Shown here: positions 40,621-50,305 of the stretch, in pieces | How the letters are laid out: every line of letters starts with the position of its first letter | Numbering within the stretch: the first letter of the stretch is position 1 | Program-made: the position numbers and the translations under genes | The notes under the pieces: model-generated | Told to the model about the DNA's origin: nothing | The model's database searches: none | The model's input: the letters and a program-made list of their open reading frames with translations, nothing else | NCBI RefSeq assembly: GCF_900104025.1 | Contig: NZ_FNIQ01000008.1 | Location: 161,024-225,023 of the forward strand | Length of the DNA: 64,000 bases | Direction of reading: 5' to 3' | Origin: Geodermatophilus sp. DSM 45219 | GTDB taxonomy: Bacteria; Actinomycetota; Actinomycetes; Mycobacteriales; Geodermatophilaceae

Positions 40621-41472
40621 GTGCTGCGCACGCCGACCGCGCGGGTCCTGGACGAGACCGACGAGCCCGCCGTCCGGGCCCTGCTCGCCAGTGACCCGGT
40701 GGCCGCGTGCGTCGTCGCGGGGCGGGTGGAGGCCGCCGGCACCGCCGCGGCGGCCCTCGGCGCGCCGCTGTGGGGGCTGGGCAGCGGCGGCTCGCTCGAC
40801 GCGGTCTGCCTGGCCGGCGCCAACCTCATCCCGTTCGCCCTGCCCGGGGCCGAGCGGGCCGCGGCGTCGGCCTTCGCCGACCGGGCGCTGCGCGCAGGCC
40901 GGCGCTGCTCGACGATCGTCGGCCCGGCCGCGGCGGTCGACCCGCTGTGGGAGCTCCTGGTGCCCGCCTGGGGTCCGGCCCGCGACCACCGGCCCCGCCA
41001 GCCGCTGCTGGCCATCGAGGGCCCGCCGGCGGTCGCCCCCGAGCCCCGGGTCCGCCCGGTGCGCCCCGCCGAGGTCGACCTGCTGATGCCGGCCGCGGTG
41101 GCGATGTTCACCGAGGAGGTCGGGGTCAGCCCCCTGCGGGTGGACGGCGGCGCGGGCTACCGCGCCCGGGTGGCCGACCTGGTCCGCGCCGGGCAGTCGC
41201 TGGCCTGGTTCGAGGGCGGCGAGGTGCTCTTCAAGGCCGAGATCGGCGCGGTGTCGCGCAGCGTCTGCCAGGTGCAGGGCGTGTGGGTGGCCCCGGCCCA
41301 CCGCGGCCGCGGCATCGGCACGGCAGGCATGGCGGCCGTGGTCGAGTACGCCCGCACCGCGATCGCGCCGGTGGTCAGCCTGTACGTCAACGACTTCAAC
41401 GGCCCGGCCCGCGCCGCCTACGCCCGGGTCGGGTTCTCCGAGGTCGGGCTGTTCGCCAGCGTCCTCTTCTGA
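40621..41472 (+). CDS. DUF4081-GNAT acetyltransferase-like protein
   Basis: A 283-aa protein with an N-terminal DUF4081-type half (1-135) and a C-terminal GNAT domain (about 140-283) carrying the acetyl-CoA motif GVWVAPAHRGRGIGTAGMAAVVEYA and YVNDFNGPARAAYARVGF. It lies 8 nt after ispG. The family is common at this position in actinobacteria; substrate unknown. Confidence 0.88.
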   Translation: MLRTPTARVLDETDEPAVRALLASDPVAACVVAGRVEAAGTAAAALGAPLWGLGSGGSLDAVCLAGANLIPFALPGAERAAASAFADRALRAGRRCSTIVGPAAAVDPLWELLVPAWGPARDHRPRQPLLAIEGPPAVAPEPRVRPVRPAEVDLLMPAAVAMFTEEVGVSPLRVDGGAGYRARVADLVRAGQSLAWFEGGEVLFKAEIGAVSRSVCQVQGVWVAPAHRGRGIGTAGMAAVVEYARTAIAPVVSLYVNDFNGPARAAYARVGFSEVGLFASVLF

Positions 41473-41528
41473 GGGCTCTCGCGGGGGATGACGGGGATCG
41501 ACGTCCTCGTCTGGTAGCACTGGTGCCC

Positions 41529-43430
41529 GTGCGCACACGCCGGGGGACGGTCCTCTCATCCACGCTCGCGCTGCTCGCCGTGCCGGTGCTGGCCGCCTGC
41601 TCGGGCAACGCGGAGGACGACGTCCGGTCCGCGGCCGAGGCCTTCCTGACCGACTGGGCGGCCGGCGACACCGCGGCCGCCGCCGGCGCCACCACCGACC
41701 CCGACGCGGCGACCGCGCTGCTGGAGCAGGCCGCGACCGACCTGCCCGAGGCCACGCTGACCCCCGAGGTCGGCGAGGTCGCCGTCGAGGACGGCACCGC
41801 CACCGTCGACTGGACCGCCACCTGGGACCTCGCCGCCGCGCCCGACTGGAGCTACCCGGCCACGCTGCGGTTGCAGGAGGCCGAGGAGGGCTGGGACGTC
41901 GTCGCAGATCCCGCCCTCGTCCACCCGGAGCTGGCCGAGGGGCAGCGGCTGCTGCTGGAGCGGTCGCTGCCCGAGCGGGCGGCGGTCACCGACGCCACCG
42001 GCCAGCCGCTGTTCGCCCCCACCGAGGTCGTCAACGTCGGCGTCGACCCCGGTCAGGTGACCGACCTGCCCGCGCTGGCCGCGGCGCTGGCCGAGGCCAC
42101 CGGGGTCCCGGCCGAGGACGTCGTCGCCGACGTCCAGGCCGCGCCGGCCGGCCAGTTCGTCCCGGTCATCACGCTGCGCCGTCCCGACTTCGAGGCGATC
42201 CGCGCCCAGGTCTTCAACCTGCCCGGCGCGGTGTTCCCCACCGACACCCGGCTGCTGGCGCCCAGCCCCCGCTTCGCCTCGGCCCTGCTCGGCCGGGTCG
42301 GCCCGGCGACGGCCGAGGTGCTCGAGGAGACCGCCGAGGACGGCGCCCCGGTGTACGCGGCCGGTGACCAGCTGGGCCTGTCCGGCCTGCAGCGCGCCTT
42401 CCAGGAGCGGCTCACCGGCACCCCAGGGTTCACGGTGGGCGTGGTCAGCACCGACGCCGCCACCGGCGACGCCGGCCGGCAGGTCGACGCGGTGGAGCCG
42501 GTGCCCGGCCGGCCGGTGCAGACGCCGCTGGTGCGCGCGGTGCAGACCGCCGCCGACGCCGCGGTGGCCACCCAGCAGCTGCCCACCCACCTGGTCGCCG
42601 TCCGGCCGGGCACGGGCGAGATCGTCGCGGTGTCCTCGAACGAGGCCGCCGCCGCGGGCAACGCGTTCACCGGGCAGTACCCGCCCGGCTCGAGCTTCAA
42701 GACGGTCACCGCCACCGCCCTGCTCGGCACCGGCGCGCTCACCCCGCAGACCCCGGTGGCCTGCCCCGGCACCGTCGTCGTCGACGGCCGCGAGTTCGAG
42801 AACGCCGACCAGTTCGACCTGGGCACCGTGCCGTTCACCGAGGCCTTCGCCCGGTCCTGCAACACCACCTTCATGGAGCAGGGCCTGCAGCTGCCCGACG
42901 ACGCGCTGGCCACCGCCGCGGCCGCCTACGGCGTGGGCACCGACTGGCAGCTGCCGGTCGACGTCTTCAGCGGCGAGGTGCCGGCCGACAGCACCGGGAC
43001 GACGAAGGCGGCCAACGCGATCGGCCAGGGCCAGGTGCTCATGAGCCCCGTCCAGCTGGCGCTCGTGGCCGCCGGCATCGCGAGCGGCACCCCGGCGGTG
43101 CCGGTCGAGGTCGTCGGCGCCGAGCCGGCCGGGACGGTGCCCGCGGGACCGGACCCGGCGGTGCTCGAGGCGCTGCGGCCCATGATGCGGGAGGTCGTGC
43201 TCTCCGGGACGGCGAACGCGCTGGCCGACCGCGGCGAGGTGTCCGGCAAGACCGGCACCGCCGAGTTCGGCCCCAACACCCCGCCCGACGCCCACGGCTG
43301 GTTCATGGGCTACCAGCTCGGCGGGCCGCAGGGCGACCTCGCGTTCGCCGTCCTGGTGGAGACCGGGCAGTCCAGCAGCGTGGCCGTGGACGTGACCGAC
43401 GCCTTCCTCGGCGGCCTGCCGCCGGCCTAG
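41529..43430 (+). CDS. Lipoprotein class B penicillin-binding protein
   Basis: A 633-aa peptidoglycan transpeptidase. The N-terminus is a lipoprotein signal ending in LAAC with Cys24. Then come an NTF2-like MecA_N domain (about 30-140), a PBP dimerisation region, and a transpeptidase domain with S388-S-F-K391, S443-C-N445 and K574-T-G576, all intact. It resembles mycobacterial PBP-lipo and low-affinity PBPs. GTG 41529 is chosen; GTG 41523 in frame is the alternative. GGTAGCACT just upstream may be its -10. Confidence 0.94.
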   Translation: MRTRRGTVLSSTLALLAVPVLAACSGNAEDDVRSAAEAFLTDWAAGDTAAAAGATTDPDAATALLEQAATDLPEATLTPEVGEVAVEDGTATVDWTATWDLAAAPDWSYPATLRLQEAEEGWDVVADPALVHPELAEGQRLLLERSLPERAAVTDATGQPLFAPTEVVNVGVDPGQVTDLPALAAALAEATGVPAEDVVADVQAAPAGQFVPVITLRRPDFEAIRAQVFNLPGAVFPTDTRLLAPSPRFASALLGRVGPATAEVLEETAEDGAPVYAAGDQLGLSGLQRAFQERLTGTPGFTVGVVSTDAATGDAGRQVDAVEPVPGRPVQTPLVRAVQTAADAAVATQQLPTHLVAVRPGTGEIVAVSSNEAAAAGNAFTGQYPPGSSFKTVTATALLGTGALTPQTPVACPGTVVVDGREFENADQFDLGTVPFTEAFARSCNTTFMEQGLQLPDDALATAAAAYGVGTDWQLPVDVFSGEVPADSTGTTKAANAIGQGQVLMSPVQLALVAAGIASGTPAVPVEVVGAEPAGTVPAGPDPAVLEALRPMMREVVLSGTANALADRGEVSGKTGTAEFGPNTPPDAHGWFMGYQLGGPQGDLAFAVLVETGQSSSVAVDVTDAFLGGLPPA

Positions 43431-43521
43431 CGGCCGCGCTCCAGAACCGTGCTGGGCGTGGCACCGGCTGGCGGAGTCTCCTCCGGCGCGGACGGGCCCA
43501 CCCGGGACCGACGTCCCCCGC

Positions 43522-43983
43522 TCAGGCCTGCGGCAGCCCGGGGAACGCGCTGGTGACCGGGATCGCACCCGCGGCGGCGCGCCACCCGACGGCCCGCACC
43601 TCGGCCGCGCCGAGCTCGGTGACCGCGAGCTCGCGGGCCGCGGTGCCGGCTGCCTGGTCGAGCAGCCGCACCCAGGCCGCGGACACCCCCTCCTCGAGGA
43701 CGACCGCCAGCGCCGCGGCGTCCACCGCTGACAGGACGGGGAAGGGCAGCGCGTAGCCGGCCTCGCGGGGCACCGGGTCGGCGCCGCGCGTCTCCAGCAG
43801 GGCCACCAGCCGGTCGCGGACGTCCCGGTGGGCCACCTCCGCGGCCACGGCCGGCTCGCGGGCCTCCGGTGGCAGCGCCGCGCCGACCGTGCCGTACCCC
43901 CACACCGCGACGTGCTCGGCGGACAGCACATCGCGCATCGCCGCGGTCTCGGCGACCTCGCCGGGAGCGCCGTCCTCAGCCAC
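43522..43983 (-). CDS. DUF4439 ferritin-like protein
   Basis: A 153-aa helical protein of the ferritin-like DUF4439 type: LSAEHVAVWGYGTVGAALPPEAREPAVAAEVAHRDVRDRLVALLETRGADPV gives the E...H and H..R pattern of a degenerate four-helix bundle. Most di-iron ligands are not evident. GTG start behind GGAGGGG. It follows the lipoprotein gene by 15 nt in a minus-strand pair next to rimP. Confidence 0.85.
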   Translation of the reverse strand: MAEDGAPGEVAETAAMRDVLSAEHVAVWGYGTVGAALPPEAREPAVAAEVAHRDVRDRLVALLETRGADPVPREAGYALPFPVLSAVDAAALAVVLEEGVSAAWVRLLDQAAGTAARELAVTELGAAEVRAVGWRAAAGAIPVTSAFPGLPQA

Positions 43984-43998
43984 GTCCGCACCCCTCCC

Positions 43999-44481
43999 TC
44001 ACGCCAGTGCCGCCTCGTGCCCGCGCAGCCCCGCCGCGACCGACCCGAGCAGCGCCGCCCGCCCACCGGTCGAGGCGGTGCAGGCGCGGGCGTGGGCGGC
44101 GGCCGCGGTGGACAGCTGCCCGCGCAGCCAGGCGCGCACGTCCCCGGTCGGGACCGCCGGCGCCGTCGAGCCCGACGCCGCGGCGGAGGAGGCGGCGGAC
44201 GGCGCCGCGGCCCGCAGCCGGTCGAGCTGCTCGGCGGCCTGCGCGCTGAGGTCGCTCAGCGTCAGGGCCGGGTCGGCCGTCGTCGCCGCGGCGTAGGCGG
44301 CGACCACCGACTCCTGGACGGCGACCTGCTCGGCGAGCCGGTCGGTCTCCTCGGTGCTGACCGCGGGGGCGTCCGGGGCGTCCCCGGTGCAGCCGGCGGT
44401 GAGCAGCGCGAGCCCGGCCGAGGCCGCCAGCAGAGCACGTCGGGAGAAGGCCGCCGGGGCGGGTGGGGGCGTGGAGCGCAT
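43999..44481 (-). CDS. Putative lipoprotein, partner of the DUF4439 protein
   Basis: A 160-aa exported protein. ATG 44481..44479 is chosen because GAGAGG lies nine bases upstream; another ATG is three codons earlier. SRRALLAASAGLALLTAGC is a lipoprotein signal with a twin-arginine-like start. The rest is Ala-rich and helical (EQVAVQESVVAAYAAATT, LSAQAAEQLDRLRAAAP), suggesting a helical bundle like its neighbour. Function unknown. Confidence 0.8.
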   Translation of the reverse strand: MRSTPPPAPAAFSRRALLAASAGLALLTAGCTGDAPDAPAVSTEETDRLAEQVAVQESVVAAYAAATTADPALTLSDLSAQAAEQLDRLRAAAPSAASSAAASGSTAPAVPTGDVRAWLRGQLSTAAAAHARACTASTGGRAALLGSVAAGLRGHEAALA

Positions 44482-44577
44482 CGCCGCCATCCTCTCAGCC
44501 CGGTGCGTGCCGGGCCGGGAGCACACGGCGGGCGGGTCCCTGCCCGGCGCCCGGTCTCGGACCGGCGGTGGGGGCGG

Positions 44578-44699
44578 TAACCTGACCCTCTGCCCGGTAC
44601 CGGGCCGACGGCGTGTCCGCCGTCCCCGCGTGGGCCGCGACACCGGTCGCAGGACCACCGTGCGCGTGCCGCCGACCGAGCCAGGAGAGGGAGGGAGCC
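44578..44699 (+). promoter_or_regulatory. rimP promoter and folded leader
   Basis: TAACCT at 44578-44583 is a good -10. Two hairpins follow: the perfect palindrome CCCGGTACCGGG (44593-44604) and GACGGC/GCCGTC (44607-44624). The ribosome binding site AGGAGAGGGAG ends 3 nt before GTG 44700. The fold could feed back on the rimP-nusA-infB operon; NusA or RimP control is only a guess. Confidence 0.45.
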
Positions 44700-45275
44700 G
44701 TGTCCGCCGCCCCCCGCACCGACCCCGTCGCGACCCGGTTGGCCGGGCTGGTCGCACCGGTCGTCGAGTCCGCCGGGTACGACCTGGAGGAGCTCGTCGT
44801 GACCCCGGCGGGCCGGCGCAGCATCGTGCGCGTGGTCGTCGACCGGGACGCCGGGGTGACCCTCGACGACGTCGCGGAGGTCAGCCGTGCCGTGTCCGCG
44901 GCCCTCGACCAGAGCGACGGCGAGTTCGGCAGCGCCCCCTACGTGCTGGAGGTCACCAGCCCCGGGGTCGACCGGCCGCTCACCGAGCCCCGGCACTGGC
45001 GGCGCAACACCGGGCGGCTGGTCGCCGTCGGCGTCGGCCCCGCGGGCGCGGCCGAGCAGGTGACCGCCCGGGTGCTGGAGGTCGACGGCGACGGGGTGAC
45101 CCTCGCGGTGGAGGCCAAGGGCAAGCCCGGCGCGAAGAAGCGCCCGCCCACCCACCGGCAGGTGCCGTGGCCGGAGCTGGGCGCCGGCCGGGTGCAGGTC
45201 GAGTTCGGCCGCTCCGAGCCGGGCGAGCCACGGGATCCCGCGGACGACGACGATGACGACGGAGGAGGACAGTGA
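44700..45275 (+). CDS. rimP: Ribosome maturation factor RimP
   Basis: A 191-aa 30S assembly factor. [37 protein letters not shown] and [27 protein letters not shown] are diagnostic. The C-terminal SH3-like part contains a Lys-rich segment, and the protein ends in a run of Asp residues. GTG 44700 has a strong ribosome binding site; the stop overlaps nusA (GTGA). Confidence 0.96.
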   Translation: MSAAPRTDPVATRLAGLVAPVVESAGYDLEELVVTPAGRRSIVRVVVDRDAGVTLDDVAEVSRAVSAALDQSDGEFGSAPYVLEVTSPGVDRPLTEPRHWRRNTGRLVAVGVGPAGAAEQVTARVLEVDGDGVTLAVEAKGKPGAKKRPPTHRQVPWPELGAGRVQVEFGRSEPGEPRDPADDDDDDGGGQ

Positions 45276-46417
45276 ACATCGACGTGACCGCCCTCAAGGC
45301 GGTCGAGCGGGAGAAGGGCATCCCGGCCGACACGGTCATCGAGGCCATCGAGACCGCGCTGGTGACCGCCTACCGGCACGCCGACGGCGCCAGCAAGCAC
45401 GTGCGCGTGCACGTGGACCGCAAGAGCGGCGAGGTCGCCGTCCTCGCCCAGGAGCTGGGGGACGACGGCGAGGTCGTCCGCGAGTGGGACGACACCCCCT
45501 CCGACTTCGGCCGGATCGCGGCGAGCACCGCCAAGCAGGTCATCGTCCAGCGGCTGCGCGACGCCGAGCACGAGCAGACCTTCGGCGAGTACGCGGGCAA
45601 GGAGGGCGACATCGTCAGCGGCATCGTGCAGGCCGACCAGCGACGCAACGCCAGCGGCACGGTCCTCGTCGACATCGGCAAGGTGGAGGCCGTGCTGCCC
45701 GCCGCCGAGCAGGTGCCGGGGGAGTCCTACCCGCACGGCAGCCGGCTGAAGGCCTACGTGGTGTCGGTCGCCCGCACCTTCCGTGGCCCGCAGGTCACCG
45801 TCTCGCGCACCCACCCGAACCTGGTCCGCAAGCTGTTCGCCCTCGAGGTCCCCGAGATCGCCGACGGCAGCGTGGAGATCGTCGCGGTCGCGCGCGAGGC
45901 CGGGCACCGCTCCAAGATCGCCGTCCGCACCGCGGTGCCCGGGCTCAACGCCAAGGGCGCCTGCATCGGCCCGATGGGCCAGCGCGTGCGCAACGTCATG
46001 AGCGAGCTGCACGGCGAGAAGATCGACATCGTCGACTGGTCCGACGACCCGGCGACGTTCGTGGCCTCGGCGCTGAGCCCGGCGCGGGTGAACAGCGCGC
46101 AGCTGGTCGACCGGCAGGCCAAGGCCGTGCGGGTGGTCGTGCCGGACTTCCAGCTGTCCCTCGCGATCGGCAAGGAGGGGCAGAACGCCCGCCTGGCGGC
46201 CCGCCTCACCGGCTGCCGCATCGACATCCGCAGCGACGCCCGGCCCGACGACGCCACCCCCTCGCCAGGGGTGGGGCGTGCGCCGCTGCGGTCGGGCGTG
46301 CAGGCGGTCCGGGCCGGTGGTCCCGGCGGCCGTCCGGGCGGTCCGGGGGCCGGCGGGCGACCCGGCCGGGTACCCGGTGGCCGGAGCCCGGAACACCCGG
46401 GGCCCTCAGCGCGCTAG
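45272..46417 (+). CDS. nusA: Transcription termination/antitermination factor NusA
   Basis: A 381-aa protein: N-terminal RNA-polymerase-binding domain (1-100), S1 domain (about 105-175), KH1 and KH2 (about 190-335, with [21 protein letters not shown] and [18 protein letters not shown]). The tail after residue 340 is Gly/Pro/Arg-rich and lacks the acidic repeats of the E. coli protein. Coupled to rimP; ylxR and infB follow. It should act at the rrn boxA seen at 63856. Confidence 0.97.
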   Translation: MNIDVTALKAVEREKGIPADTVIEAIETALVTAYRHADGASKHVRVHVDRKSGEVAVLAQELGDDGEVVREWDDTPSDFGRIAASTAKQVIVQRLRDAEHEQTFGEYAGKEGDIVSGIVQADQRRNASGTVLVDIGKVEAVLPAAEQVPGESYPHGSRLKAYVVSVARTFRGPQVTVSRTHPNLVRKLFALEVPEIADGSVEIVAVAREAGHRSKIAVRTAVPGLNAKGACIGPMGQRVRNVMSELHGEKIDIVDWSDDPATFVASALSPARVNSAQLVDRQAKAVRVVVPDFQLSLAIGKEGQNARLAARLTGCRIDIRSDARPDDATPSPGVGRAPLRSGVQAVRAGGPGGRPGGPGAGGRPGRVPGGRSPEHPGPSAR

Positions 46418-46425
46418 AGTTCAGG

Positions 46426-46845
46426 GTGGCCGAAACGTCGATCCCGGTGCGCACCTGCGTGGGCTGCCGGGAACGCGCTCCGGTCACCGACCTGCTGCGC
46501 GTCGTCGCGCGGGACGGGGCACTGGTCCCCGATCCGCGACGGAGGCTCCCCGGCCGGGGTGCCTCCCTGCACCCCACGCCGGAGTGCCTGCGCACAGCGG
46601 AGCGACGCCGGGCCTTCGCCCGGGCACTGCGTCTCCCCGGAGGCGGAGGCGCCCCGGTGGAGGTCGGTCCGCTCCGGGACCACGTCCTCGGCGCGCCGCC
46701 CGCGGCGCCCGGAGGGAGCGGCGCCCGGGCGGGCGAGCACCCACGAACGACAACCGCACCAGCACAGACGGACCCGCACCCGGTGGGTCCGCACGTCGAG
46801 AGCAGGACGTCGTCGGATGAGCAAGCCGTGAAGTCCCCACGATGA
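46426..46845 (+). CDS. YlxR-family RNA-binding protein
   Basis: A 139-aa protein. The conserved part is RTCVGCRERAPVTDLLRVVARDG and PGRGASLHPTPECLRTAERRRAFARAL, matching the YlxR (DUF448) fold, which recent work implicates in RNA binding or RNase P modulation. The C-terminal 45 residues are a nonconserved tail. GTG 46426 has only AGG upstream; TAGAGT (46415-46420), which includes the nusA stop, may be an internal -10. Confidence 0.88.
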   Translation: MAETSIPVRTCVGCRERAPVTDLLRVVARDGALVPDPRRRLPGRGASLHPTPECLRTAERRRAFARALRLPGGGGAPVEVGPLRDHVLGAPPAAPGGSGARAGEHPRTTTAPAQTDPHPVGPHVESRTSSDEQAVKSPR

Positions 46846-46914
46846 CAAGCCAGACCATGCAGGACTGACGACGAGGTCGAGCGGGCGAGCCGCCGGCCTC
46901 ACAAGAGGAGACCC

Positions 46915-49900
46915 GTGCCAGGCAAAGCCCGCGTACACGAACTCGCCAAGGAGTTCGGTGTCGACAGCAAGACCGTGCTCGCCAAGCTCAAGGAGCAGGG
47001 CGAGTTCGTGAAGTCCGCTTCCTCGACCGTCGAGGCCCCGGTGGCCCGGCGGCTCCGGGAGGCTCTGGGTGCCGCCAACGGCGGTGGCTCCGCGCCGGCC
47101 CGGGCGGCTCGCCCCAGCGCGCCCGCCGCCCCGGCCCCGGCCCCGGCGGCTCCCGCTGCCCCGGCCGCACAGGCCCCCGCCGCTCCCGCGCCGCAGGCGC
47201 CGGACACGCGCGGTCCCGGCGGCCCGACCCCCGGTCCGCGTCCGGCGGTCGCGCGTCCAGGTGCTCCGCTGCCCGGCCCGCGCCCGACGGCCCCGGCTCC
47301 GCAGGCCCCGGCGCCCCAGGCTCCGGCCGCCCAGCCCCCGGCTGCGCCGGCTCCGCAGGCCCCCGCGGCCAGCGCGCCGACCCAGCAGCCGCCGGCTGCG
47401 CCCAGTGGCCCGCGTCCCGGTGGTCCGGCCCGCCCCGGCTCGGCCGGTGGCTCGACCCCGGGTCCGCGTCCCGCGGCTCCCGGCGCCGGTCCGCGACCGG
47501 GTCCCCGCCCGGCCCCGCGTCCGGGCAACAACCCCTTCAGCAGCGCTCCGCGTCCGGCTCCGGCCGGTGGCGCGCCGCGCCCGGGCCCCGCTGCCGGCCC
47601 GCGTCCCGGCCCGGCCGGTCCCGGCGGTCCCCGTCCGGGTCCTGGTGCCGGTGGCCCGCGTCCGGCGGCCGGTCCCGGCGGTCCCCGTCCGGGTCCCGGT
47701 GCCGGTGGCCCGCGTCCGGCGGCCGGTCCCGGCGGCCCGCGACCGAACCCGGGCATGATGCCGCAGCGGCCCTCGCCCGGCATGATGCCGCCGCGTCCGG
47801 CCGGCCGTCCCGGGGGTGGCCCCGGCGGTGCCGGTGGCCGTGGCCGTCCGGGTGGTCCCGGCGGTGGCGGCGGTGGCGGTGGCTTCCGTCCCGGCGGCGG
47901 CGGTGGCCCCGGTGGCGGTGGCGGTGGCGCTCCCGCCGGTGGTGGCTTCCGTGGCGGCGGTGGCCGTGGCCGTGGCCGCGGTGGCTCCGGTGCGGGCACC
48001 GCGGGTGCCTTCGGTCGTCCCGGCGGGCGTGGCCCGGTCCGCGGGCGCAAGAGCAAGAAGCAGCGGCGCCAGGAGTTCGACTCGATGGCGGCGCCCAGCA
48101 TGGGCGGCGTCAGCCTGCCGCGGGGCAACGGGCAGACCGTCCGGCTGCCGCGCGGTGCGTCGCTGACGGACCTCGCCGAGAAGATCGGCGCCCAGCCGGC
48201 CGCGCTGGTCACCGCCCTGTTCCACCTGGGCGAGATGGTCACCGCGACGCAGTCGGTCAACGACGAGACGCTGCAGCTGCTCGGTGCCGAGATCGACTGG
48301 GACATCCAGGTCGTCAGCCCCGAGGACGAGGACCGCGAGCTCCTCGAGACCTTCGATCTCACCTTCGGTGACGAGGAGGGTGACGAGGAGGACTGGTCGT
48401 CCCGTCCGCCGGTGGTGACCGTCATGGGTCACGTCGACCACGGGAAGACGAAGCTGCTGGACGCGCTGCGGCACACGAACGTCGTGTCGCGCGAAGCCGG
48501 CGGCATCACCCAGCACATCGGCGCCTACCAGATCGTCACCGAGCTGGAGCACAACGAGCGTCCGGTCACCTTCATCGACACCCCGGGTCACGAGTCGTTC
48601 ACCGCGATGCGTGCCCGTGGCGCGAAGGTCACCGACATCGTCGTGCTGGTCGTGGCGGCCGACGACGGCGTCATGCCCCAGACGGTCGAGGCGCTCAACC
48701 ACGCCCAGGCCGCCGAGGTGCCGATCGTGGTCGCGGTCAACAAGATCGACAAGGAGGGTGCCAACCCCGCCAAGATCCGTCAGCAGCTCACCGAGTACGG
48801 GCTGGTGGCCGAGGAGTACGGCGGCGACACGATGTTCGTCGACGTCTCCGCGACCACGCGCCAGGGGCTCGACGAGCTGCTGACCGCGATCCTGCTGACC
48901 GCCGACGCCTCGCTGGACCTGCGCGCGAACACCGAGCAGGACCCGCAGGGTGTCGTCATCGAGGGCAAGCTGGACAAGGGCCGGGGCCCCGTCGCCACGG
49001 TGCTCGTCCAGCGCGGCACGCTGCGCCAGGGCGACTCGATCGTGGCCGGCGACGCCTACGGCCGCGTCCGGTCGCTGCTCGACGAGCACGGCAACAAGCT
49101 CAAGGAAGCCCTGCCGTCGCGGCCGGTCCAGGTCGTCGGCCTGACCTCCGTCCCGCGTGCCGGCGACACCTTCCTGGTCGTCGAGGAGGACCGGGTGGCA
49201 CGGCAGATCGCCGACCGCCGCCAGGCCCGCATCCGCAACGCGCAGAACGCCTCCATGCGCAAGCGGATCAGCCTCGAGGACCTCGACGCCGCGCTCAAGG
49301 AGAACCGCCAGCTCAACCTGATCATCAAGGGCGACAACTCGGGCACCGTCGAGGCGCTCGAAGAGGCGCTGATGAAGATCGAGGTGAGCGACGACATCTC
49401 GCTGCGGGTCATCCACCGCGGCGTCGGTGGCATCACCAAGAGCGACATCGACCTGGCGCTGGCCGACGACGTCATCGTCCTGGGCTTCAACGTCCGGGCC
49501 GAGGGTCAGGCCACGGAGCTGGCCAACCGCGAGGGGGTGGACGTCCGGTACTACACGGTCATCTACCAGGCCATCGACGAGATCGAGGCCGCTCTCAAGG
49601 GCATGCTCAAGCCCGAGTACGAAGAGGTCCAGCTCGGCACGGCGGAGGTCCGTGAGGTCTTCCGGGTGCCGAAGATCGGGAACGTCGCCGGTTCGCTGGT
49701 CCGCAGCGGGACGATCGTCCGGAACTCGAAGGCACGCCTTCTCCGCGACGGTGCCGTGGTCGCCGACAACCTGACGGTGGAGTCCCTCCGCCGGTTCAAG
49801 GACGACGCGACCGAGGTCCGCGAGGGCTACGAGTGCGGTATCGGTCTGGGGTCGTTCAACGACATCAAGATCGACGACGTGATCCAGACCTTCGAGATGC

Positions 49901-49920
49901 GCGAGATCCCGCGCGCGTAA
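46915..49920 (+). CDS. infB: Translation initiation factor IF-2
   Basis: A 1001-aa GTPase that delivers initiator tRNA. The N-terminus [35 protein letters not shown] is an IF2_N domain. Residues 55-370 are an extreme Pro/Gly/Ala/Arg low-complexity stretch with tandem repeats. A second IF2_N domain lies at about 395-450. The G domain starts at G505-H-V-D-H-G-K511-T, with DTPGHESF and NKIDKEGAN, followed by domains 2-4. GTG start behind AAGAGGAG. A strong hairpin follows. Confidence 0.97.
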   Translation: MPGKARVHELAKEFGVDSKTVLAKLKEQGEFVKSASSTVEAPVARRLREALGAANGGGSAPARAARPSAPAAPAPAPAAPAAPAAQAPAAPAPQAPDTRGPGGPTPGPRPAVARPGAPLPGPRPTAPAPQAPAPQAPAAQPPAAPAPQAPAASAPTQQPPAAPSGPRPGGPARPGSAGGSTPGPRPAAPGAGPRPGPRPAPRPGNNPFSSAPRPAPAGGAPRPGPAAGPRPGPAGPGGPRPGPGAGGPRPAAGPGGPRPGPGAGGPRPAAGPGGPRPNPGMMPQRPSPGMMPPRPAGRPGGGPGGAGGRGRPGGPGGGGGGGGFRPGGGGGPGGGGGGAPAGGGFRGGGGRGRGRGGSGAGTAGAFGRPGGRGPVRGRKSKKQRRQEFDSMAAPSMGGVSLPRGNGQTVRLPRGASLTDLAEKIGAQPAALVTALFHLGEMVTATQSVNDETLQLLGAEIDWDIQVVSPEDEDRELLETFDLTFGDEEGDEEDWSSRPPVVTVMGHVDHGKTKLLDALRHTNVVSREAGGITQHIGAYQIVTELEHNERPVTFIDTPGHESFTAMRARGAKVTDIVVLVVAADDGVMPQTVEALNHAQAAEVPIVVAVNKIDKEGANPAKIRQQLTEYGLVAEEYGGDTMFVDVSATTRQGLDELLTAILLTADASLDLRANTEQDPQGVVIEGKLDKGRGPVATVLVQRGTLRQGDSIVAGDAYGRVRSLLDEHGNKLKEALPSRPVQVVGLTSVPRAGDTFLVVEEDRVARQIADRRQARIRNAQNASMRKRISLEDLDAALKENRQLNLIIKGDNSGTVEALEEALMKIEVSDDISLRVIHRGVGGITKSDIDLALADDVIVLGFNVRAEGQATELANREGVDVRYYTVIYQAIDEIEAALKGMLKPEYEEVQLGTAEVREVFRVPKIGNVAGSLVRSGTIVRNSKARLLRDGAVVADNLTVESLRRFKDDATEVREGYECGIGLGSFNDIKIDDVIQTFEMREIPRA
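47617..47724 (+). repeat. 54-bp tandem repeat inside infB
   Basis: Two 54-bp copies (47617-47670, 47671-47724) and the start of a third, differing by one C/T. Each encodes an 18-residue unit rich in [16 protein letters not shown]. In frame; likely length-variable between strains. Confidence 0.85.
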
Positions 49921-49951
49921 CGGAGCGCAACGGACGTCGCCCGGCAGCACG

Positions 49952-49979
49952 GCAGCGGGCCCCTCCCGGGGCCCGCTGC
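49952..49979 (+). terminator. Terminator hairpin after infB
   Basis: GCAGCGGGCCCC (49952-49963) pairs perfectly with 49968-49979 around TCCC. Its 3' arm can alternatively pair with GCAGCG at 49990-49995 as part of element H. Confidence 0.75.
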
Positions 49980-50011
49980 GAGCCTGCGAGCAGCGAGGAG
50001 AAGGGGTCCTT
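49957..50011 (-). repeat. Intergenic covarying hairpin element, copy H (inverted)
   Basis: On the minus strand it reads AGAAGGACCCCTTCTCC..., with inner stem CGCTGC/GCAGCG around TCGCAGGCTC and outer arm ending in GGGCCC. It is the only copy not placed in sense after a stop codon. On the plus strand its end provides GAGGAGAAGGGG and abuts the CTG start of the DUF503 gene. Confidence 0.65.
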
Positions 50012-50305
50012 CTGTTCACCGGCACGCTCACCGCCGACCTGCTGCTGGGCGACGTCCGCTCACTCAAGGGCAAGCGCGCCGTGGTCCGGCCGATCGTGGC
50101 CGAGCTGCGGCGCCGCTTCGCGGTGGCCGCCGCCGAGGTCGGCGACCAGGACCTGCACCGCCGCGTGCAGGTCGGGGTGGCCACGGTGGCCGGGGACGCC
50201 GCTCAGGTGGCCGACGTCCTCGACGCCTGCGAGCGGTTGCTGGCCGAGCGCCCCGAGGTGACGCTGCTCTCGACCCACCGGCAGCTCTTCAGCGACACCG
50301 ACTGA
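50012..50305 (+). CDS. DUF503 family protein with apparent CTG start
   Basis: A 97-aa conserved protein of unknown function, recognised by FTGTLTADLLLGDVRSLKGKRAVVRPIVAELRRRF and AAEVGDQDLHRRVQVGVATVAGDAAQVADVLDACERLL. Homologues begin M-(F/Y)-x-G-T-L. In this frame there is no ATG, GTG or TTG between the infB stop and GTG 50081, and starting there would delete 23 conserved residues. CTG at 50012, seven bases after GAGGAGAAGG, restores the family N-terminus. Usually between infB and rbfA, as here. Confidence 0.85.
   Translation: MFTGTLTADLLLGDVRSLKGKRAVVRPIVAELRRRFAVAAAEVGDQDLHRRVQVGVATVAGDAAQVADVLDACERLLAERPEVTLLSTHRQLFSDTD

Noticed and set aside
47560..47960. Regularly spaced repeats in infB as a CRISPR-like array
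   Set aside because: The units are in frame, contiguous and without unique spacers; they encode the IF-2 low-complexity region.
46414..50184. Very long minus-strand open frame opposite infB
   Set aside because: Composition reflects the complement of the Pro/Gly-rich infB repeats; Thr/Gly/Arg runs without any domain.
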